Shown piece after piece: positions 46,823 through 57,900 of a stretch of 64,000 nt of DNA (position 1 is the first letter of the stretch; every line of letters begins with the position of its first letter). The DNA is taken from the NCBI RefSeq assembly GCF_018446385.1, contig NC_056000.1:35067511-35131510 (forward strand). Reading direction: 5' to 3'. The stretch is from Zingiber officinale. Lineage: Eukaryota; Streptophyta; Magnoliopsida; Zingiberales; Zingiberaceae. Position numbers and translations under genes: made by a program. The notes below the pieces were generated by a model. That model did not search any database, was not told the origin of the DNA, and saw nothing but the letters and a program-made list of their open reading frames with translations.

Positions 46823-48451
46823 TTACCTCCGGCCGAACGGCGCGGGGCCTTCGTTCCTCGAGCGCTCGGCTCGATCAATTTGCAGCTGATCGAACGCCTT
46901 CTTGAATATGATGTTGACCGAGCTCCCTGTGTCAACGAATATGCGATGAATAGTGTAATTTGCTATTACCGCTTTAATGAGCAGCGCGTCGTCATGGGGC
47001 ACTTCTACTCCTTCCAAGTCTCCAGGCCCGAAAGTGATTTCCGGTCCACTTGCCCGCTCTTGGCTACAGCCGACCGTGTGGATCTGCAGCTGCCGGACGG
47101 CCGCCTTTCGGGCTCGGTTGGAATCTCCTCCGGTCGGTCCGCCAGCAATAACGTTGATCTCGTCCCGGGAAGTATTGCTCCTATTTTCCTCCTCCCGAGT
47201 GGGCGGTCGGGACCGTTCTCTGGACGTCCGGCGACTCTCCTGTCTTGGGGATCTATGCCGATCGGACATCTGGTGATGTCGCCTCTCTATGCGGGTCCGG
47301 TCGGCTTCCTGGGTCCTTTGCCTCCTGTCGAGGGGAGGAGACCGTCGTTCGGCTCTCCGGGGAACAGGATTGGACACAAAGGGAAGGCTTCGGCAATCCC
47401 TCGTGTTGTGCGTATCCATTTGGTGGAATTTGCAGAACATAGGGGTCCACCTCTTCTTTGGCTTGGGCCGAGCGGCAGCCACTTCTTGTACGTGCGATCT
47501 GACGTGAGGGGATCGAATTGCTTCGGCCCTCGGTCCTCTGGGTGGCTGCTGAGCGGTATGAACAGGTGCGCGCTCGGCTGGAGTTTCCTTTTTCCGAGCG
47601 GCTTGCGCTTCTTCCACGTTTATGTATTTGTTGGCCCGATGTAGCATGTGATCATAGTCTCGGGGCGGCTTTCGGATGAGCGACCGGAAGAAGTCCCCAT
47701 CCACAAGGCCTTGTGTGAAGGCGTTCATCATCGTCTCCGATGTGGCCGTTGGGATGTCCATCGCCACTTGGTTGAATCGCTGGATGTAAGCTCGAAGCGA
47801 TTCTTTTGGTTCTTGCTTGATGGCGAACAAGCTAACACTTGTTTTCTGATAACGCCGACTGCTAGCGAAGTGGTGGAGGAAGGCCGTTCGGAAGTCCTTG
47901 AAGCTTGTGATGGATCCGTCCGGCAGCCTACGGAACCACCGTTGAGCCGATCCCGAGAGAGTGGTAAGAAAGACGCGGCACTTCACTCCATCGGTGTATT
48001 GATGGAGCGTGGCTGTATTATCAAACTTACCCAGATGATCATCCGGGTCCGTTGTTCCATTGTATTCGCCGATCGTCGGAGGCACGTAGTGCTTGGGCAG
48101 AGGGTCTCGTAAAATATCTTCCGAGAATTGGCGATTGGTCCGCTCGGGAGATGAGTCTGCCCGGGGGGCTTTCCCTTTTCTGTCATCCCGCCTTGGCATT
48201 TCATCTGAAGAGGAGCCTCTATCTCTTCGAGCTGGTGCGGCTTCAGGAGTGCGAAACAAGGCTCGGTGGAATGCGACGGTGGCTTGAGGTGCTTCCGCTC
48301 GGCCACCAGACGCAGATGTCGCTTGTTGCTCCGCCCGCTCGGCGGATGCTTTTTGTTTTTGCTCCATGAGTTTGGCGGCCCTTATCTCGACCAGGGCGTC
48401 GAGTTCCTCTATTGAAAGCGTCACCGTGTGTTGTCGTCCAGCCTCGTCCAT
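46823..48451 (-). CDS. Tat-type gypsy gag and protease region (retroelement ORF)
   Basis: An open frame of 542 codons lies just inside the 5' LTR of the minus-strand element. Its N-terminal part is charged. The retrotransposon gag core includes GEYNGTTDPDDHLGKF, a QRWFRRLPDGSI block and YIQRFNQVAMDIP. Then come a Cys/His motif, CKFHQMDTHNTRDC, and a retropepsin active site, FVDTGSSVNIIF. This order (gag, Cys/His knuckle, aspartic protease) is usual for Tat/Ogre-group elements. It belongs to the element, not to the host. Confidence 0.85.
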   Translation of the reverse strand: MDEAGRQHTVTLSIEELDALVEIRAAKLMEQKQKASAERAEQQATSASGGRAEAPQATVAFHRALFRTPEAAPARRDRGSSSDEMPRRDDRKGKAPRADSSPERTNRQFSEDILRDPLPKHYVPPTIGEYNGTTDPDDHLGKFDNTATLHQYTDGVKCRVFLTTLSGSAQRWFRRLPDGSITSFKDFRTAFLHHFASSRRYQKTSVSLFAIKQEPKESLRAYIQRFNQVAMDIPTATSETMMNAFTQGLVDGDFFRSLIRKPPRDYDHMLHRANKYINVEEAQAARKKETPAERAPVHTAQQPPRGPRAEAIRSPHVRSHVQEVAAARPKPKKRWTPMFCKFHQMDTHNTRDCRSLPFVSNPVPRRAERRSPPLDRRQRTQEADRTRIERRHHQMSDRHRSPRQESRRTSRERSRPPTREEENRSNTSRDEINVIAGGPTGGDSNRARKAAVRQLQIHTVGCSQERASGPEITFGPGDLEGVEVPHDDALLIKAVIANYTIHRIFVDTGSSVNIIFKKAFDQLQIDRAERSRNEGPAPFGRR

Positions 48452-49466
48452 TGTCCCCGATCGGATGCAGGAGCGTTCCCACAGACGGCGCCAATTTGAT
48501 CCTGTCTGAACCAGAAGTCAACAGACGCTGGGCACGTGGCGCTCCAAGGCCCGCTGATGTAGATCTCCAACTAGTGTCGAGATGCTCCGGCTATCCTGCA
48601 CAGAAGTCGAGCCGGGAAGGGGATTCCCAGCGACGACCCTCCGACGCTCAAGTCAGGTAAATCACGATGAACAAGGTGGCTCCAGAAGTCTCAGAGTACC
48701 TACCAGAATCCTCCTGCCGGTGAAACCTGAGGTTCTTTATATAGAGCGGTGTCAAGTTTGGGCACGCGTACCGAAGTGCATAAGTGTCCTCTGTCCTTTC
48801 CTAGGTATGCGGCTGTCAGAAAGCTTACCTGACCCATATCGCTACAGTCAGAGCATGCCCTCGATGGGACAGCGGAATCCCGAAGTGCATAAGTGTCCTC
48901 TGTCCTTTCCTAGGTACGCGGCTGTCAGAAAGTTTACCTGACCCATATCGCTACAGTCAAAGCATGCCCTCGATGGGACAGCAGAATCCCCTGTCACAAG
49001 ATTTGGAGCATGGCACACACGTGAAACCTACAGGTTGTCAAAGAAAGAAATCCTCTGGCCTTTTCCTTTGCTCCAAACTTGTAGTCCGAGCGGACGGATA
49101 CCTAAACATCCGACCGGACATCCGCAATGGTTTACTTGTGCTTTGTGGAGACTAACAAACAGGGGTGCTTTATGACTGCGGTCGGTCAAAAGGTCAGCTC
49201 GGTCCATGACCTTTTTAACTGAGCGTCGGAACCCCGATTTGACAGGGTGCCTCCCAACTATAAGTGCGAGCCGGCCGGACCCCTCCAGGTACTCGATTCC
49301 ATCGACCGGCCGACAGTCCAATCGGACCGGCCGTCTACGGCCGTCCGTCCGGTCGGACCACACTCTCCTCTGGGTGGGCGGCTGTTCCGGTGACTTCCCC
49401 TTGGCGTTGACTTTGCAAGAAAAAAGGGGGGGGGGAGGCCCACTCTTACTACCGGATCAAACTGAA

Positions 49467-52400
49467 TGTTGGTACAGCGGGGCTGGCAAGAGGGAGGTAA
49501 ATTGCCTGCAAAATAAGATTATACCCTCCTCAAGGCTTTCAACTTAAAATAATAGCAACTATAAAAATAATGAAATAACATAAAAGAAAGGGAGACCAGA
49601 AATTGACTTGGTTACAACCAAAACGGTTGTTAATCCAAGGCGGTTGAACAGCTCCACTAACAGAGTCACCTTCACTGTAGGTGGAGAAGCCTTTTTACAC
49701 TTTGAACGCTCACTAGTTGCTAGGAATTGATTACAAATTTGATTGCTTGAATGAATGAATATTTCCTAGCTCCAGGGGCTTTAAATAGCTCTTGGAAATC
49801 CTATCTCGAAGGTCCAAGACACCTCCAATAAGGTCCAAGGTGCCTCTAACCAAGTCAAGTGGATAAAACTCTATCTGTGCTCAAATGGTCGAGTTGACCA
49901 GCTTGGAGGTGTAGGACCATTGCGGCCGGTTAGGAGGGGGTTGTTGGATAGCCCTGTAAACACAAAAACAAACAATCCTTCCTCGAACTCTTTAAGCTAA
50001 CACTTGCATAAATAAAGTAAAGCAGTAAATTAAAAGCAGAAAAGAAAGAGGCACAATTGTTTACTTGGTTACAATCGGGGAGGTTGTTAATCCAAGGAAA
50101 TGATAAAGCGCACTATCAATCTCCTTCAGGCGGAGAAGCCTCTTACAACGTTGAAGCACAAAAACAGAAGCTTCACTACAACTAAAGCGTACAAGTGTTT
50201 GGAAATGAAATGCTCTGAATTGATGAAAAGCTTCTGGACCAAGGCTATATTTATAGCCTTGGTCGGGGCTCCTGGAAGGGGTTCCGAGCGCTCTGGGAGG
50301 ATAAAACTTTATCCCCAACGTTCAGATCGCGTTTGACGCGATCTGGTCAACAAATCAGGTCCCGACGCCCAGAAGGGTTCCGGGCGCCCCGGGCTGCTCC
50401 GGGTGCCCCGGATTGCTCCGGGCGCCCCGGACTGCTCCGGGTGCCCCAGAGCCTAAAGTCAACCGATGTTGACTTTTTCATCCGGGGACCACTGCTCCTG
50501 TTCAGTTCGTCTCGGTCCGGGTCTTTTACTCCGGATCCGTTCGCTTGGGTGATCTTTGCCATCCAGAAAATGGCTCACCCGACCCAACTTCCGGTCTTCT
50601 CGAGGGGCTTCCCTCCGGCTTCTCGTCACTCGGAATCGCCCCGTGTTTCCTTCTCGTCCGCCGACGTAGTCATCCGCAGTCTTCGTTCCTCGGACGTACC
50701 GCGTGTCGTCCTTCTCGCTAGCTGCGTCTCTTGCTCCCCGAGCAATCTTCCACTTCGGCTTTCGTCCCTCGGAACCACCGCACGCTTCCTTCTCATCCGC
50801 CGGTGTACTCTTCCGCAGCACCTTGTCCCTTGGACTGGTGTCCTTCTCGCTTGCTGCGTCTTCCGCTCGACTACCTGTGCTCCTAAGCTCCTGCACACTT
50901 AGACACAAGGTTAGAAACACACATGACCTAACTTAACTTGTTGATCACACCAAAACAACCTTGGGGTTCCAACAATCTCTCCCTTTTTGGTGTGATCAAC
51001 CCAAGTTAAGCTAGGGTTAAAAATAGACATAGAATAAAACAATTTATTGCAATAATATGCAACAAGATAGAAAAAAAATTAAATTTCAAATAAAATTTTA
51101 ATTTTCAATTTCTACCTCCCCTAGACTTATACTCTTTTTTCTCCCCCTTTGATCACATAAAAAATTGGGGTGTTAAGAAAAATCTAAGGGTTAAAGACTT
51201 AGAAAATTTAAAAATTTTATCTTTAAAAAACTTTTGAATATTTTTTTAAGTTATAAATATCACAGAACATTTCTAAGTTTTTATAAAGATTATTTTCGAA
51301 GATAAAAGGAAACTTAAGCAGAAATTTCTAACTCCAAAAAAAAACTTTTGACTTAGGAAATATTTTTTTTAATAAAAAAAATCATTCTCAAGTTATTGTC
51401 ATTTCTTTAACATAATCATGATATCTAAATTTCCATTTTAGTTTATCATAATTTTTTAAATCATAATTTTTCAGATTTAAGGTAAATAATATTAAACATA
51501 CAGAAAATTCTTTTGACAAAATATTTGGTAAAAGATCTTTCAAACATGTTTCAAGTTTGCAAGATTCTTTTGATAAAGTATTTTGTAACTTGTAAGACTC
51601 TTTTGACAATACTTTTATTTGGCAACATTCGTTAAAAAAATCTTTCGGCAATTTTTCTGTTTTGCAAGATTTGTTCGACAAAGGATTTTTTAATCTGAAT
51701 TTTTTTTCTGACGATTCAATTTCTAATTCGTAAAAATTTCTAGGCAACTTTTCAATAGATTTATCTAATTGCTCAGAAAGTTGAGACCATACCTGACTTA
51801 CCTTATCAGTTATTGATCCTCCCCCTGTTGTGTTGCTGTCTTCTGAAGACTCTCCCCCTTTCCCGATGCTTATCTGGGATGAGCATTTTGTGTCTTCGGG
51901 ATCGAATTCAGCTGTTGCGCCAGTTTCTTCATTCTCGGACTGTTCTGTCGGAGGCTTGGTGTCCATTGAGTTGTCGGCTTCCAAAGGTTCTTCATAGAGC
52001 TTCAAGAACTTCTCCCAAAGTCTTTTGCGCTTTTGTATTCTCCGACTCTGTCGAGATCTTCTTTTGGTATTGTGCTTAGGAGGTGAAATTTAGCTCGCCC
52101 GTTTGCCATAAACTCCTCATGTTGCTTGTGGGTCCAGAGACGTTTATTGATTTCTTCTCCGTACGCGTTCTTCGATTCTTCATAACCAAATTTCATTATT
52201 AAAGAAATACCAAAATCTGAGTTAAGGTATACCTCCATTTTTTACTTCCATAAAGTAAACTCCCCCTCGAATGTAGGTGGGTAGACGTTGGTTCCGGCCA
52301 TCACTTCGTTGCTTCGTTCGGCGGTTAGTCCTCCTGAAGCACCTTTGCTCTGATACCACTTGTAGGACCGTTGCGGCCGGTTAGGAGGGGGTTGTTGGAT

Positions 52401-53401
52401 AGTCCTGTAAACACAAAAACAAACAACCCTTCCTCGAACTCTTTAAGCAAACACTTGCATAAATAAAGTAAAGCAGTAAATTAAAAGCAGAAAAGAAAGA
52501 GGCACAATTGTTTACTTGGTTACAACCGGGGAGATTGTTAATCCAAGGAAAGGATGAAGCGCACTATCAATCTTCTTCAGGCGGAGAAGCCTCTTACAGC
52601 GTTGAAGCACAAAAACAGAAGCTTCACTACAACTAAAGCGTACAAGTGTTTGGAAATGAAATGCTCTGAATTGATGAAAAGCTTCTGGACCAAAGCTATA
52701 TTTATGACCTTGGTCGGGCGCTTGGAAGGGGTTCCGGGTGCCCTGGGGGGATAAAACTTTATCCCCAACGTTCAGATCGCGTTTAACGCGATCTGGTCAA
52801 CAAATCAGGTCCGGGCGCCCGGAAGGGTTCCGGGCTGCTCTGGGCACCCCGGACTGCTCCGGGCGCCCCGGAGCCTAAAGTCAACTGATGTTGACTTTTT
52901 CATCCGGGGACCACTGCTCCAGTTTAGTTCACCTTGGTCCGGGTCTTCTACTCCAGATCCGTTCGCTTGGGTGATCTTTGTCATCCGGAAAAGGGCTCAC
53001 CTGAACCCAACTTCCGGTATTCTCGAGCGAGCTTCCCTCCGGCTTCTCGTCCCTCAGAATCGCCGCGTGTTTCCTTCTCGTCCGCCGGCGTACTCATCCG
53101 CAGTCTTCGTTCTTCGGACGCACCGCGTGCCGTCCTTCTCGCTAGCTGCGTCTCTTGCTCCCCAAGCAATCTTTCGCTCCGGCTTTCGTCCCTCGGAACC
53201 ACCGCACGTTTCCTTCTCGTCCGCCGGTGTACTCTTCCGCAGCACCTCGTCCCTCAGACTGCCGTCCTTCTCGCTAGCTGCGTCTTCCGCTCAACTACCT
53301 ATGCTCCTAAGTTCCTGTACACTTAGACATAGGGATCAAAAACCAAACATGACCTAACCTAAACTTGGTTAATCACATCAAACTAACCACAGGGTCCAAC
53401 A
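49467..53401 (-). mobile_element. Ty1-copia element on the minus strand with an extra LTR-like tail (fossil)
   Basis: The block is flanked by CTGAA on both sides (49462-49466 and 53402-53406). Read on the minus strand it starts TGTTGG at 53401. The 5' LTR is 52361-53401, followed by the initiator-Met primer site TGGTATCAGAGC at 52347-52358. The 3' LTR is 49910-50974. A gag-like region lies between (open stretches at 52002-52238 and 51388-52005). Beyond the 3' LTR, 49467-49909 is a further LTR-like end of a related family that closes with TACCAACA. There is no polymerase region. The LTRs differ visibly from each other, so this is older than the Tat-type element next to it or a recombinant. Confidence 0.75.
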
Positions 53402-54284
53402 CTGAAATGGGTGCAATCTGAGGTCTTTAGGCCCATCAGTGGGTTTCGGTCAAAGCCCACTGATGGACCTAAAGACCTCAGATTGCACCCATTTCAAGTC
53501 CTGTGAATTTCTGGGGTTGCAAGGAATCGAATGGTGCGTCCATTGCATATTTTGATTGATTCGGAGGTGTTAAAATGTTATAGAAAAAATTAGCTAAAAC
53601 AACCCAACATGAGCCTGATATGGTTCATATCAAGCCCATGTTGGGCCTGATATGGAACCATATCAGGCCCAACTTGGGCATGATATGAACCATATCAGGC
53701 CCACATTAGGTTATTTTAGCTGATTCTTTTGATCACATTTTAACACCTTCGGAGAAGTCGAAATATGAAATAGACAGTACCGTTGGACTCCTTGCAGTCT
53801 CAGAAATATATAGGACTTGAAATGAGTACAATCTGAGGTATCTAGGTCCATCAGTGGGTTTACCTCGGATTGGACTTATTTTAGGTCCTATAGATTTCTG
53901 AGACTGCAAGGAGTCCAACGGTGCTGTCCATTTCATATTTCGACTTCTCCGAAGGTGTTAAAATATTATTAAAGAAAGCACGTTAAACTCTAATCCTGTG
54001 GGCCTGATATAAAATAATATCAGACCCATATTATGCTTTGCATGCATGCATATCTCCGAAAGAGTGAGGAAAAATAAGATTAGAGGAAAGAGAAAAGAGG
54101 ATGCGTGCATTGAAGAGAGGGAAGAGAAAAAAAATTGCATGCAAAAAACGGAAACGGGATTGATAAATGATTGAGGGGTAGAATGAGAAGAATAGAAAAT
54201 TGAGTGTACTATTTGGTAAATATCAAAGTATAGTACATCTTTTGGTCGATTCATAACTCTAAGTACACCTTTTGATAAATTATC

Positions 54285-54908
54285 ATTTTTTTTTTTCAAT
54301 CTCGGACGTCAATAAAACTATGTTATTATTGACACATGATTCTCAAGGCTCAAGATTGCAATTAAACTATGTTATTATTTATTTGTGGTAGCTAGTACAT
54401 TGACATGTAACAATTCCTTATTGAATCGGCCATCTTATTTAAATGCTTAGGTAATATTGATATAACTATTGAACAAAGTTTTTAGGTGTATATATATATA
54501 TATATATTATACACTAAGAAGGGATATGCTGTCGATCGGGTAGATGCCACACCGGCAGCGAGCTAAAATCTTTAGCAGTCGGGGAAGACAACACCGGCTG
54601 CACGTACGGTCTCGTTCGTCGTCCGTTCCGCTGTTTGCGTATCACAAATCATCGATTGCATGCGATAAAAGCAATAGAAGCACAACAAAAATTAAAAGGA
54701 GATCGATGCCCTACTGTGCTGAGATACTCCACGACCATAATTTACGATCTTCTCCTCCAGAAATTAATCCAACTCTAAGTTACCTCTTTGCTTAGCTCGA
54801 TGAGATCTTTTAAGCAACCCTACACGATACTACTCTTGCAACCCTATATGATACTACTCTATTTATATCTATATATGGCAGTTTGGATCAAGGACTAGAC
54901 ATCCAGTT
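54285..54908. other. Non-repetitive spacer, unidentified
   Basis: AT-rich DNA with a (TA)n tract near 54490-54508 is followed by a GC-richer part (54530-54790) with no recognisable protein on either strand. A 24-bp unit, gcaaccctayaygatactactctt, occurs twice in tandem at 54814-54860. Confidence 0.4.
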
Positions 54909-57900
54909 TGTCCATTTCTTTAATCTCGATCTCGGTTGACTTTATAATGGTTAGATTCGAGTTTGAGTTTCGATATTTGGACAATATGTGAGACAATATA
55001 TGAGAAAAGGTCAAATAGGTCAAGGTTGACCGAATATTTGATGATATGTGAAGGAAAAGTCAAGTAGGTCATATAGGACCAGATACTTGACTAGAAAGTC
55101 CTAACTCGAGGGTTAGACAAAAGTAAAGTCCTAAATGGAGATTAGGCAAGGGAAGTCCTAAATGCAGTTAGGCAAAAGAAAGTCCAAGTAGATCAAGGAG
55201 GACCACATGTTGGTAAAGGGAAGTCCTAACTACGGCTAAGCAAAGGAAAGTCCAACTAGATCAAGGAGGACCATACGTTGGCAAGAAGAAAACCCTAACT
55301 ATGGTTGGGCAAGAGAAAAATCTAAGTGGGTCAAGGAGGATTGCACTTGCTGATCGGAAGTTCAATGGGAAGTTGGCACGAGATGGAAAGTCCCAACATG
55401 TCACGGATAACCATATGTCGGGAGAGGGAACCCTAGACTTGGATTAGGTGAGTTAGGGTTAGGGCAATCGAATGGGTAATTAATTAACTCAATTTCAATC
55501 GATCAGTGGATCAATTGGGAGTGCTTTCACACAAATGCATGGGTAATCGATTAGCCCAAAGTTCAATCGATTAGGTAATCAATCGAGAGCCTAAATCGCT
55601 AGCATAGAGAGATGCTAAATGAATTGGACAATCGATTCAACACTCTCAAATCAATTAGACAATCGATTGAGAGGAGTTTTTCATAAAGAACAGTAAGCGA
55701 GTGGATCGATTGGGTAATCGATCCAGAGCATCCTCAATCGATTGACCAATTGATTAAGGAGAGTTCTTCGTGACACATAGTGGGCTTCGTAATCGATCAG
55801 GTGATTGATTAAAGTCTCTTAATCGATTATGTAATCAATTGGAAGAAGAAGAAAAGAGTTGTTGCAAGGTTTGGATGGATGGATGTGCTCGTATTTGATG
55901 TGACAATCGATTGGGGATAAAGTCAATCGATTGAGAGCCCTAATCCGCGAGATATAAGGTTTCACAAAGATTCAAATCGATATCTCTTCTTCTCCGCTCT
56001 TTATCGCCAGTTCTTGAAATTTTTTGGAGACAAGTATTGCTGCACTTTCCAAGTATCAAGAGGCAATTCACAACAACAAGAGATCAAGAGCAAAGGTCCT
56101 TCATTGTTGTATTTAATTCTTTGTTCTTGTTGCATTTCTTGTTGTATTTCTCATATTTATTTGTGTATTTGCTTGTATGAGGCTTCTCCACCTCCTAGAA
56201 GGAGGTTTTCATAGTGTATTGTGAATGAGAAGAATGAACCCTTGGATTAATTACCTCAAGAAGGTGAATACTAAGTAAAATTAAGGGTGTTAGCATTCCT
56301 TCTAAGTTTTTGCTGTAAATTATTAACAATATGAAGCGATTGGAGTGAATCACCCCCTCTAACTCCCGAAGTGTCCTAACAAGTGGTATTTGAGAGAAGT
56401 CACTCTTCATTGAACTAATTGCCAAGAGAGCAACGAGCTAGAGGAAGAAGAAGAAGTTGAAGCTTGAAGCCCTAATTTCAAAAGGTCAAGGACATATCAT
56501 TCAAGGAGCTCAAGTTAAAAAATGAAGTGCCAAAATGAATTCGGATATAACATCTGAGCACCTCCATCATTTGGAATTGGAAGCTTCGATCTTTGAAAAT
56601 CAAGGGTTGAAAATTTTTTCATGATGGAGATAGAGCAATAGTTTGCTCTAATGGAAGAATTTCAAGTTCCGGTGAATAGCAAAGGGAAGCTTCTCAAGAA
56701 AAGCAAATGGACCGAGGAGAAATTAAAAAAATCCGAGGTAAATGATTAGGTAACCAAACTTTTGATTAATTTATTGCTTTACAATATTTTATGCAAAATA
56801 GGAGATTACAAGAGTATAAACGAATTACGGAGCAAATTGGAAAAGCTCCATGAAGTTCCATTCTCAACGGAATGTAACAAGAAAGGCAAAGAGGGAAACT
56901 CTTTGTTTCAAATACAAGAGGATTGGGAGGTTGAGAGATGCTCAATATCCGAGGATGGAATTGAAGAAGCATCCACCTCATGGATTGGGAGGGAGAGATC
57001 ATTGACATCAAGACAACAAGAAGCCTCAACATCCAAGGTCAATGAGAAAGAAGATGGTGTCATTTCCACAAGTCAACAAGCATAAATTGTGAAGGTATAT
57101 CAATTTCAAGTTGCAAAAATAAAAATCACATTATATACTTTGAATATAGGAAAAAAGGGCAATATAAGAGCAAGTGTCCCAAATTGGTAAAAAAGAAGGC
57201 TCAAATAACTCTCAAGTTGAAGGAGAAGTCAAAAAAAGGTCGGCCCCATGACACACAAGGGCAAGAAGCACATTGTGTAATTTTCTTGCAATCACAAAGG
57301 ATATTATCAGAGTTAATATCCAAAGGAGAGAAATTTGACCAAGAAAAGAGGAGGAAGCTTAAGTCAATGGGGAGCTTCCAAGGGCAAAACTAAGGTACCA
57401 TTAGTAAATGATACTTGTCTAAATAATGATAACAAGCATGCTAGAATAGTTTTTATCATTTTAATGTTATTTATCATGAAAATAGAAAACATGAAAAACC
57501 TAAGGAAAATTACAAGTTATTTCATGCTAAGACTATTATACCTAAGGTTAGGAAGACAGATAACAGTTTAGGCAAGAAACTGAAACAAGTTAAATATGTG
57601 CCTAAAAATAAAAATGTTCAAGGAAATAATAGAAAAATCCAAATTCGAGGATTTAAGGATAGAAAATTAAATCTTGAGGTCAAAGTTTGATAAATTAAAT
57701 AAGACCTTTAAGAAAATGACAATTATTGTTCAAGGACCTAAGAAACAAAACCTAGGTTTAGAAGAACAAGAGCCATTTAGTGGCAAGAGAGATTTGAGAT
57801 ACAAACCAAAAGCCAAAAAGAATGTGCCCTTATACCATAGAGTTCTATACGGTTATGGCACTAGCCCTAGGTCTAGGAGTCAAGCTAAGGTGACAAGGAA

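Larger units (their letters stand above)
41954..49459 (-). mobile_element. Ty3-gypsy element of Tat type with antisense ORF, gag-PR only (fossil)
   Basis: Two LTRs, 41954-42909 and 48497-49459, start TGATCC and end GGATCA. The element is flanked by AACTG on both sides (41949-41953 and 49460-49464). The element reads on the minus strand. A tRNA primer-binding site (TGGCGCCGTCTG) lies next to the right LTR at 48482-48493, and a purine tract lies next to the left LTR. Parts: gag-protease on minus, a 123-bp tandem array, and an antisense gene on plus. No reverse transcriptase, RNase H or integrase region is visible, so it looks non-autonomous. The ends look whole and the LTRs are very similar, which suggests a fairly young insertion. 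Confidence 0.88.
37744..54284. mobile_element. Giant foldback (long inverted-repeat) element, split by two nested LTR elements
   Basis: The left arm 37744 to about 39826 is repeated in inverted orientation at about 40573-41953 and 53402-54284. Removing the 11.4 kb at 41954-53401 restores a continuous palindrome of about 5.1 kb with arms of 2.1-2.3 kb and a central spacer of about 0.75 kb. Examples of pairing: 38660-38990 with 41500-41860; 39290-39820 with 40580-41090; 37744-38060 with 53970-54284. Within each arm lie smaller palindromes built on GGGCCTGATATGG/CCATATCAGGCCC. No transposase frame is present. The outer ends read GA(C/T)AATTTATCAAAAG on both sides, but no clear target duplication was found. 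Class is uncertain: Foldback-type or a MULE-like derivative with very long TIRs. Confidence 0.8.

Noticed and set aside
54544-54795. 83-codon frame in the spacer
   Set aside because: No homology recognised and no supporting start context or neighbouring exons.
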